DNA of 64,000 nt, taken from Lachnospiraceae bacterium (GTDB taxonomy: Bacteria; Bacillota_A; Clostridia; Lachnospirales; Lachnospiraceae). The translations under genes and the position numbers were made by a program. This document shows positions 57,362 to 64,000 of this stretch, piece by piece. Within the stretch, counting starts at the first letter, position 1; the number at the start of each line of letters is the position of its first letter. The stretch covers positions 14,818-78,817 of the forward strand of contig JAILCT010000180.1 in NCBI GenBank assembly GCA_024690425.1. The letters run 5' to 3'. The notes under the pieces are model-generated. The model worked only from the letters and a program-made list of their open reading frames with translations, was not told the DNA's origin and searched no databases.

Positions 57362-58534
57362 CTATTCACTTTCTATAAAGCCTTCTACGCCCCTTAAGGA
57401 GCCATCCGATGTAAGATTAGACTTGCCATCGCTTGATTTTGCAATGATGTACTGACCCTTTACCCCGGAATCTTCATCGCTTATCTTCTTGGCCACACCG
57501 TTCTCGGCCGTGTAAGAATAACTTACCACGCCTCCTGCCTTGGCGGTTCCCTCAAGCCTCATAGTCCCGTTCTCAAGTCCGTCCGTGTAATTGCCCTTTA
57601 TTATCTGCTTGCTAAGGCCCGCCGGACCAACCTTGTCCTTATAGTAATTGGATGTTGCCGTACCCTCGCCGTTGGGCTTATCATTGCTCCATTCGCCGTC
57701 ATAGACGAAGGAACCTATGGCCGATGACTCGGAATACACAGCCCTCATGAGTATACCGTGGCCGTTTCGCATATCCGAAGAAAAGTCACCGTAATAGTAG
57801 TATCCGTCCCTGTAAACGGCAATACCCTTGCCCTCGCGCACTCCCTCGGGAGTCTTGGTCCCGTAATAAAATGAATTATCACCTATGACCTCATCGGCAA
57901 AGTCAGTAAATTCCTCGGTCCTCATCATTTCCTTGACCGCATCGAGATCCTCGCCTTCAAAGCATTCAAAGAGCTTCTGCAGGGTTGCAGCATGCTCCTG
58001 TTCCACAGCCTCGCGCTCGGCTTCCTCGGCTGCCCTTGCTTCCTCTTCAGCCTGGATCCTGGCCCTCTCCTCCATGACCGCATCGATCTTCTGCTTCATG
58101 GTCTCATCGCCGGTAGTGTCGTAGCCGTTCTGGAGAGACGCGAGCATGTTATCCTCATCGTCAAGGCTCTCATAAATATTGGCTATCCCCCAATAAGGGG
58201 TCTTATTCATCTTATTGTAAAGGAGGGCCTGCTGGTACAGTTCCACAGCCTCAACCGAATTATCCTTACTCTCTGCCAGCTTGATATATGCATATGATAT
58301 GGCATTCTTTATCTCTTCGCTCTCGGGCTCGTAATTTAGGGCATCATCATAGTACTTGATCGCCGTTTCATAATCACCCGAATCCATGTGTTCGCTGCCG
58401 GTCCTTAAGAGGTCAGCCAGCTTGTTGGCTTCCGAATGATTGCTGACACCGTAATAAACGCCCAGTATTATCGCTATGACTATGATAACGGCCGTGGCTA
58501 TCCCCATTACCAGCCTTGCCTTTTTTGTATCCAC
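57362..58534 (-). CDS. TPR and MORN repeat membrane protein
   Basis: 390 residues. One membrane segment (about 10-30, MGIATAVIIVIAIILGVYYG), then tetratricopeptide-type helices (ETAIKYYDDALNYEPESEEI), a charged coiled coil (about 150-185), and MORN-type repeats from about 225 (REGKGIAVYRDGYYYYGDFSS, RNGHGILM, PNGEGTATSNYY, TYTDGLENG-like). The start is GTG at 58534, one base after the ung stop and behind GGAGG. Likely an envelope scaffold; no enzyme motif. Confidence 0.75.
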   Translation of the reverse strand: MDTKKARLVMGIATAVIIVIAIILGVYYGVSNHSEANKLADLLRTGSEHMDSGDYETAIKYYDDALNYEPESEEIKNAISYAYIKLAESKDNSVEAVELYQQALLYNKMNKTPYWGIANIYESLDDEDNMLASLQNGYDTTGDETMKQKIDAVMEERARIQAEEEARAAEEAEREAVEQEHAATLQKLFECFEGEDLDAVKEMMRTEEFTDFADEVIGDNSFYYGTKTPEGVREGKGIAVYRDGYYYYGDFSSDMRNGHGILMRAVYSESSAIGSFVYDGEWSNDKPNGEGTATSNYYKDKVGPAGLSKQIIKGNYTDGLENGTMRLEGTAKAGGVVSYSYTAENGVAKKISDEDSGVKGQYIIAKSSDGKSNLTSDGSLRGVEGFIESE

Positions 58535-59224
58535 TTATCTATCCTCCGCCCCAAGATCCTCTATCTGCCAATCTATGGGTTTAATACCGTTTTTCTCAAG
58601 AAAGTCATTGGCCTTCGAAAAATGCCTGCATCCGAAAAAGCCCCTGTAAGCCGAAAGCGGTGACGGATGCGGTGCCGTAAGGACCAGATGTTTCCTGTTT
58701 GTGAGCATGGGCTTCTTGGTCTGCGCCGGTCTTCCCCAGAGCATGTACACTATGGGCCTGTCCTGTTCGTTAAGGATCCTGATGGCCGCATCGGTGAATT
58801 CCTCCCAGCCTATCCCCTTATGGGAATTGGCCGCCGAAGCACGTACAGTCAGGACGGTATTTAGAAGCATAACGCCCTGCCTTGCCCATTTCTCAAGATA
58901 TCCGTTATCCGGGATATAACATCCCAGATCATCATGAAGTTCCTTGTATATATTAACAAGTGACGGCGGAATATCAATACCCGGTTTTACAGAAAATGAA
59001 AGTCCGTGTGCCTGACCCGGTTCATGATAGGGATCCTGACCCAGGATAAGCACCTTAACTTCGCCAAGAGGTGTAAGAGTAAATGCATTGAAAATGTCGT
59101 CGGCAGGCGGATATATGGTCCTGCTCCTGTATTCTGAACGCACTTTTTCATACAGGTCCTTATAATAGGGCTTTTTGAATTCGGGGCTCAGCGGACCCAG
59201 CCAGTCATTACTAATAGCAGCCAT
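58535..59224 (-). CDS. ung: Uracil-DNA glycosylase
   Basis: 229 residues, the normal size. Motif A with the catalytic Asp is GQDPYHEPGQAHGLSFSV, and motif B is HPSPLSAYRGFFGCRHFSKAN. It removes uracil from DNA. Its ATG overlaps the hisF stop by one base (TAATG), so it is translated with the histidine genes. Confidence 0.97.
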   Translation of the reverse strand: MAAISNDWLGPLSPEFKKPYYKDLYEKVRSEYRSRTIYPPADDIFNAFTLTPLGEVKVLILGQDPYHEPGQAHGLSFSVKPGIDIPPSLVNIYKELHDDLGCYIPDNGYLEKWARQGVMLLNTVLTVRASAANSHKGIGWEEFTDAAIRILNEQDRPIVYMLWGRPAQTKKPMLTNRKHLVLTAPHPSPLSAYRGFFGCRHFSKANDFLEKNGIKPIDWQIEDLGAEDR

Positions 59225-59985
59225 TACAGTCTTACCGATACTCCCTTTCCCCTGAGGTATTCCTTTACCTGTGAAATCTCAAGCTCTTTATAATGAAAGA
59301 GGGATGCCGCAAGAGCCGCATCTGCCCTGCCCTCCGTAAGTGCCTCGTAAAAATGCTCCTTAGATCCTGCTCCGCCCGATGCTATAACAGGTATATCAAC
59401 GTTCTCGGATACGGTCCTTGTAAGCTCTATATCATATCCGTTCTTGGTCCCGTCGCAGTCCATGCTCGTAAGCAGTATCTCTCCAGCCCCGAGCCTGCAG
59501 GCCTTTATCGCCCACTCAACGGCGTCGATCCCCATATCTACCCTTCCGCCGTTTTTAAAGATGTTAAAACCGGAACCGTCTTCCCTTCTCTTGGCGTCAA
59601 TAGCCACAACAACACACTGACTCCCGAACTTATCGGCAGCCCTTGATATAAGGTCCGGATCCATTATTGCTGCGGAATTGACCGCAACCTTATCAGCGCC
59701 TTCGCGCAGGATCATCTTAAAATCATCCACGCTCCTTATACCGCCGCCAACGGTAAAGGGTATGAATATCGTCTCGGCTATCTTCCTTACAAGCTCCGTC
59801 TTTATATTCCTCGCATCCGAAGATGCGGTTATATCAAGGAAAACAAGTTCGTCGGCGCCCGATGCATCATACAGCTTGCTTACTTCTATCGGATCGCCGG
59901 CGTCCCTCAGATTGATAAAATTGGTCCCCTTGACAACCCTTCCGTTATTCACATCCAGACAGGGGATTATACGTTTGGTGTACAT
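59224..59985 (-). CDS. hisF: Imidazole glycerol phosphate synthase, cyclase subunit
   Basis: 253 residues, a TIM barrel. The catalytic Asp residues lie in [14 protein letters not shown] and [31 protein letters not shown] closes it. With HisH it makes the imidazole ring of histidine and releases AICAR. It lies 56 bases after hisH. Confidence 0.97.
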   Translation of the reverse strand: MYTKRIIPCLDVNNGRVVKGTNFINLRDAGDPIEVSKLYDASGADELVFLDITASSDARNIKTELVRKIAETIFIPFTVGGGIRSVDDFKMILREGADKVAVNSAAIMDPDLISRAADKFGSQCVVVAIDAKRREDGSGFNIFKNGGRVDMGIDAVEWAIKACRLGAGEILLTSMDCDGTKNGYDIELTRTVSENVDIPVIASGGAGSKEHFYEALTEGRADAALAASLFHYKELEISQVKEYLRGKGVSVRL

Positions 59986-60041
59986 GTATTTCTCCTAGTT
60001 TTACAGATCCTTATAAGTATTTGGAACAGGCTCTAAATGTT

Positions 60042-60647
60042 CTAAATAGTCATAAAGTTTTTAAGTATCGTAAGGCCCACCGATGAGGATTTCTCCGGAT
60101 GGAACTGGCAGGCAAACACATTATCCTTCTCGACCGAAGCGTGAATACAGGTATTGTACTGAGTTTCTGCCTTTACGATGCTGTCATCGGCCGCCTTCAG
60201 ATAATAGGAATGAACGAAATAAACATAGGCTCCTTCATCAATCCCCTTATAGAGCCTTCCGTCATTCTTAAGATGCAGCGAATTCCAGCCCATATGGGGG
60301 ATCTTTTCATATTCTCCCTTGGGTATCCTTAAGATATCTCCCTTAAGAAGGGACAGGCCCTTAACTCCCGGAGCCTCTTCACTTGTATCAAACATAAGCT
60401 GGAGGCCCAGACATATTCCCAAAAAAGGAGTGCCATCCCCGACTACTTCCTTTATAACCTCTTCAAGTCCGTAGCCGCGGATCCTGTTCATGGCATCCCC
60501 GAAAGCACCTACGCCGGGCAGAATGACCTTGTCCGCATTAAGGATCTTATCCGGATCCCTCGTGACTAATACCTCTCCGCCAAGGTACATAATGGCCTTC
60601 TCAACACTCTTTATATTTCCAGCATCATAATCAATCACTGCGATCAT
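60042..60647 (-). CDS. hisH: Imidazole glycerol phosphate synthase, glutaminase subunit
   Basis: 201 residues, a class-I glutaminase. The catalytic triad is visible: Cys in FLGICLGLQLMF and His-x-Glu in ACQFHPEKSS. It supplies ammonia to HisF. The start overlaps the stop of the acidic repeat protein (ATGA), an unusual neighbour for a histidine gene. Confidence 0.97.
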   Translation of the reverse strand: MIAVIDYDAGNIKSVEKAIMYLGGEVLVTRDPDKILNADKVILPGVGAFGDAMNRIRGYGLEEVIKEVVGDGTPFLGICLGLQLMFDTSEEAPGVKGLSLLKGDILRIPKGEYEKIPHMGWNSLHLKNDGRLYKGIDEGAYVYFVHSYYLKAADDSIVKAETQYNTCIHASVEKDNVFACQFHPEKSSSVGLTILKNFMTI

Positions 60648-63600
60648 AACTCATCCTCAAATTCCGATTCCTCACCCTCTATAACGGGATTGGTCACAAG
60701 ATCCTCCTCTGTTTCCTCCACTTCCTCCGTTTCCTGAGGCTGGACATCCCCGGACGGCTCAAGGAAATCATGCAGGGCCCACGTATAGGCCTGCGAATCC
60801 TCTATCGCCAGGAAGGTCCTGGCCTGGGCCGGCGATAAGGAGAATGTTGTATTAAGCTCCGAATTTATCTGGTTCTCGTAGCTTGTAAACTGTTCGCCGA
60901 TACCGTACTGTTGAGCACTCTCACGGTCCGCATCAACTTCCTTAAGTGCCTGTACAAGGGCATTGAGAGCATCTATCCTCATTCCCATCTTAAGGTAATT
61001 CCTGTAGGAACGAAGCCTTGTTTCAAGCTTATATAGGATCAGGTTCTTATTATAGAGCTCCTGCTGCTCTTCGTTCAGCCTGTGGCCCGTAAGTGACATA
61101 TATGTTGAGGCATAATCACCCTCTTCGAATGCCACATGAGCGTTGCCCACGTCATTGTAATACGGTATTACCATGGCAGCCATGCCTATAAGTATACCTA
61201 CCGAAAGGTTAAAGGCCATTATGAGACCTACCTTCTTCTTGGGAAGTTTGGGCATCTTGAGAAGCTCAGTATCTCTGGGTTTCTTTTCCTTCTTGACCTT
61301 TTCCTTTTTGGGCTTCTTCTCTTTCTTTTCCTTGGGCTTTTTCTCTTTCTTAGGCTTCTTTTCCTTCTTTCCTTTCTTCTTGCCCTTTCCTTCCTCTTCC
61401 TCGTCGCCCAGTTCCTTTAAGATCTGCTCGTTATCGGCAGCTCCGGCCTTGGCGATATCGGTGGCTGATTCCTCGGCAAATACAAGAGGTATCTCCTCCC
61501 CCTGCTCATCGGGAACCTCAGTGAGGCTTTCTATCACTCGTGCGAAGAAGCCTTTCTTGGCCTTCTTCCTGGAAGCGGCCTCATCACCATTTTCAACCAC
61601 CTCAAGATCCACACCCTCGTATTCGGGTATGTCGGTAAACTCAAGTCCCGCAAGAGCCGTATCCATATCTGCCTTAAGCTCGGCTTCCTCCGGCGTGAGC
61701 TCTTCCTCGGTCTTTACTTCAACTTCAGGATCTACTGCACCTTTCTTCCTGTTCTTCTTTTCTTCCTTTTCCCTGCGTTTTCTTTCTTTTTCGGCTTCCT
61801 TGGCGGCCTTTTTAGCCTCTTTTTCCTTTTTGCGTCTCTCGGCAGGACTCAGATCTTCCTCTGACTCCTCATCATCGCCGTCAATATCGGGAAGCGTTAC
61901 CTCTTCCTTTTCAAGGGCTCCGGGATCGACAGCCTCAAAATTATCGTTCTTCTCAAGCAGGTCTCCGATCTCGGATATCTCTGTGTCATCCGAATCCGCA
62001 AGCATCGCATCAAGATCAACATCCTCTTGTGCGGGCGCATTGGTCGGATCTCCCATATCCTCTATTGATTTAAGAAGGGAATCTATCTCTTCCTCGGTCA
62101 TTATCTCATCGCCCGGGGCAGATCCTGCTTCTTCTTTCTCTTCCGTTGCTTCTTCTGATGTATCCCCTGCCTCTTCCGCTTCATCCGAAGGAAGTTCGGG
62201 TATTTCATCCGCAGGGATCTCATCTACGGGAACCTCGTCAACAGATATATCTTCTGCAGGAGCTTCCTCAGCAGGAGTTTCCTCAGCAGGAACATCTTCA
62301 TCTCCGAAGGAAGTTGTAAGATCGATATTGCCTTCTTCTCCTTCTTCAACGGGTGTATCCTCAATCGGAAGCTCATCTGCGGGGATCGCGTCTGCCGGGA
62401 TCTCTTCCGCAGGTATCTCTTCTGCAGGTATCTCTTCTGTGGGTATTTCTTCCTCTACTACAGGAACTTCTTCTGCTGCAGGTTCTTCCACAGGTATTTC
62501 CTCTACTGCAGGGATTTCTTCTGTGGGTATTTCTTCTGTGGGCTGATCTTCTACAGCAGGCTCATCTGCAGAAATCTCCTCCGCCGGTGCTTCCTCTGCC
62601 GCTTCAGCTGCATCGAGGGTCTCATTGATCATATCCGCAATTTCGGCTATCTCGGCCGATGCTTCATCAGCTGCCGTGTCGTCTATTATGGAGTCAACAA
62701 GACCAATATCCTCAAGGACCTTTTCTTCCTCAGTCTTCTCTTCTGTTATCTCCGGTATTATATCCCGGATCTCGGTATCGGATATCTCTGTTTCTGACGC
62801 AGGTATCTCAGGTTCAGTTTCTGCTGTTTCAGGAGCCTCGTCCTCGGCCTCTTCGATCTCTTCGGGGATCTCCGTCTCGACATCCGCAGCCGGAACCTCT
62901 ATATCGGCAAGGCCTGCCAGCATCTCATCCGTATTGTCGGCTATATCATCGAATCCCGGAACATTAACTTCAATATCATCTATAGATGTGATCTTCTTGG
63001 CTTCCGGTGTCTCGGCCGCCAGGGTTTCATCGACATCATCCAGGATACCGTCAAGGACTGACAGATCTATATCATCTTTGGAAACATCCTTCTTCAGCTT
63101 AACATCAGACAGGGTTTCATTTATCTCGGCCTTGACATCGTCATCTTTTAAGCGGTTGAATATAGCTTCTATCTCCTCCGCTTCTTCTTTTTCCTTCTTC
63201 TTCTCTTCCTTCTTGTCAAATGCAGCGAGAAGGGCTTCCATCTCGGCTTCCGACATGGTGTCTTCTTCCTCAACTGCAGGTGTTTCCTCTACTACTGCAG
63301 GGATCTCTTCCTCAACTACCGGAACCTCTTCTGCTGTAGGTTCTTCTACTGGTATCTCCTCTACTACAGGGATTTCCTCTTCTATAGCCGAAACTTCCTC
63401 TTCAACTACAGGGATCTCTTCCTCAACTGCAGGAGCTTCTTCTACTACCGGTTCTTCTACAGGGATTTCCTCTACTTCAGGAATTTCTTCTTCTACAGCC
63501 GGAACTTCCTCTTCTACAACGGGTATCTCTTCTTCAACTGCAGGAACCTCTTCTACTACAGGCTCTTCTACAGGGATTTCCTCTGCTTCAGGAATTTCTT

Positions 63601-64000
63601 CTTCTACAGCAGGAACTTCCTCTTCTACCACAGGGATTTCCTCTTCTACTGCAGGAACTTCCTCCTCTACAGCAGGAACCTCTTCCTCCACTGCAGGGAT
63701 TTCTTCTACGGCCGGAACTTCCTCCTCTACAGCAGGAATCTCTTCTTCCACTGCAGGAGCTTCTTCTACTACAGGTTCTTCTACTGGTATTTCCTCTACT
63801 GCAGGGATCTCATCCTCTACAGCCGGAACTTCTTCTTCAACTACCGGCTCTTCTATAGAAACTTCCACTTCCTCTACAGGAACCTCCTCAACTACAGTTT
63901 CTACTTCCGCTTCTTCGGGCACTTCCTCGACCGGCACTTCCTCAACTGCCGCTTCCTCAACAACCTCCTCGGTCTTCTCAGGGAAATCAAGTCCGGGTAT
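60644..64000 (-). CDS. Giant acidic Val/Glu/Pro repeat membrane protein (5' end beyond window)
   Basis: The frame is open to the right edge, so the N-terminus is missing; at least 1118 residues are visible. Residues up to about 245 consist of repeats of the type VPAVEEEIP. A long acidic low-complexity region follows (about 245-700), then a Lys/Glu-rich tract with GKKKGKKEKKPKKEKKP, one membrane segment (VGLIMAFNLSVGILIGMAAM) and an outer or C-terminal domain of about 170 residues with helical, TPR-like features. No family is recognised. The domain order loosely recalls FimV-like polar scaffold proteins, but no homology is claimed. It overlaps hisH by 4 bases. Confidence 0.6.
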   Translation of the reverse strand: MPGLDFPEKTEEVVEEAAVEEVPVEEVPEEAEVETVVEEVPVEEVEVSIEEPVVEEEVPAVEDEIPAVEEIPVEEPVVEEAPAVEEEIPAVEEEVPAVEEIPAVEEEVPAVEEEVPAVEEEIPVVEEEVPAVEEEIPEAEEIPVEEPVVEEVPAVEEEIPVVEEEVPAVEEEIPEVEEIPVEEPVVEEAPAVEEEIPVVEEEVSAIEEEIPVVEEIPVEEPTAEEVPVVEEEIPAVVEETPAVEEEDTMSEAEMEALLAAFDKKEEKKKEKEEAEEIEAIFNRLKDDDVKAEINETLSDVKLKKDVSKDDIDLSVLDGILDDVDETLAAETPEAKKITSIDDIEVNVPGFDDIADNTDEMLAGLADIEVPAADVETEIPEEIEEAEDEAPETAETEPEIPASETEISDTEIRDIIPEITEEKTEEEKVLEDIGLVDSIIDDTAADEASAEIAEIADMINETLDAAEAAEEAPAEEISADEPAVEDQPTEEIPTEEIPAVEEIPVEEPAAEEVPVVEEEIPTEEIPAEEIPAEEIPADAIPADELPIEDTPVEEGEEGNIDLTTSFGDEDVPAEETPAEEAPAEDISVDEVPVDEIPADEIPELPSDEAEEAGDTSEEATEEKEEAGSAPGDEIMTEEEIDSLLKSIEDMGDPTNAPAQEDVDLDAMLADSDDTEISEIGDLLEKNDNFEAVDPGALEKEEVTLPDIDGDDEESEEDLSPAERRKKEKEAKKAAKEAEKERKRREKEEKKNRKKGAVDPEVEVKTEEELTPEEAELKADMDTALAGLEFTDIPEYEGVDLEVVENGDEAASRKKAKKGFFARVIESLTEVPDEQGEEIPLVFAEESATDIAKAGAADNEQILKELGDEEEEGKGKKKGKKEKKPKKEKKPKEKKEKKPKKEKVKKEKKPRDTELLKMPKLPKKKVGLIMAFNLSVGILIGMAAMVIPYYNDVGNAHVAFEEGDYASTYMSLTGHRLNEEQQELYNKNLILYKLETRLRSYRNYLKMGMRIDALNALVQALKEVDADRESAQQYGIGEQFTSYENQINSELNTTFSLSPAQARTFLAIEDSQAYTWALHDFLEPSGDVQPQETEEVEETEEDLVTNPVIEGEESEFEDEL

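Noticed and set aside
61173..62546. A plus-strand open frame of 457 Ser-rich codons.
   Set aside because: It is antisense to the acidic repeat gene; Glu/Val codons read backwards give Ser-rich frames. No ribosome site or motif. The same applies to the plus-strand frame at 22724-23446.
63250..63990. Short tandem DNA repeats at the right edge considered as a non-coding repeat array.
   Set aside because: The frame stays open through all copies and codon periodicity is kept, so they encode a repetitive protein.

Overview
The window looks like chromosomal core and near-core DNA of an anaerobic Clostridium-type Firmicute, most likely Lachnospiraceae (Butyrivibrio/Roseburia-like). The grounds are: strong GGAGG-type ribosome sites with ATG, GTG and TTG starts; Gram-positive lipoproteins; two YesM/YesN-type systems; an FMN-riboswitch rib operon; a PaaK + ACT pair; a DUF6320-like zinc-ribbon membrane protein; and several large hybrid sensor kinases. 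The species call is inference. Nearly every gene lies on the minus strand; only three (20501, 21767, 41023) are on plus. No gene-free stretch exceeds about 300 bases. I see no prophage, insertion sequence, rRNA or CRISPR array. One tRNA (Leu-CAA) is present.

Layout. 1-4.2 kb: a truncated HD-GYP-like gene behind a GGDEF/EAL protein (cyclic-di-GMP). 4.3-9.3 kb: ribD-ribE-ribBA-ribH under an FMN riboswitch, with hemW downstream. 9.3-14.7 kb: paaK-ACT-SseB-like-coaBC, then a separately promoted ECF substrate-binding subunit (probably PanT) with a structured leader RNA. 14.7-20.4 kb: uraA-upp-copA-epimerase. 20.5-22.4 kb: two plus-strand genes, an acyltransferase-like protein and a DUF6320-like membrane protein. 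22.4-24.9 kb: a secreted acidic LysM protein and a PAP2-family membrane protein.

24.9-34.4 kb is the most unusual part. It is a tightly coupled four-gene operon encoding a membrane hybrid histidine kinase, a membrane hybrid kinase carrying an internal DegV (fatty-acid-binding-type) domain plus HPt, a double-receiver response regulator, and an [FeFe]-hydrogenase-like iron-sulfur sensor fused to a complete kinase-receiver-HPt chain. A paralogous membrane hybrid kinase lies at 41.0-43.4 kb. Three of these proteins share an undescribed-looking domain of about 65 residues after the HPt. I read the operon as a candidate multi-input phosphorelay joining redox/H2-type sensing with a lipid-like ligand; that function is inference.

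34.4-40.9 kb: a YesM/YesN two-component pair in one overlapping operon with cobalamin genes (cbiB, cobD-type decarboxylase, cobI), a membrane protein and a Cys-rich protein. 43.4-47.4 kb: a CUT1 sugar ABC transporter (two permeases and a binding lipoprotein) and a small lipoprotein. 47.5-51.5 kb: full-length purL with a structured leader. 51.5-54.4 kb: a second YesM/YesN pair. 54.4-56.1 kb: a small conserved-looking protein, trmD, a 102-residue protein and tRNA-Leu, with related inverted repeats on either side of trmD. 56.1-64 kb: an operon reading giant acidic Val-Glu-Pro repeat membrane protein (truncated at the window edge), hisH, hisF, ung, a TPR-MORN protein and lysA.

All functional calls rest on visible motifs and recalled family knowledge; no database search was run.
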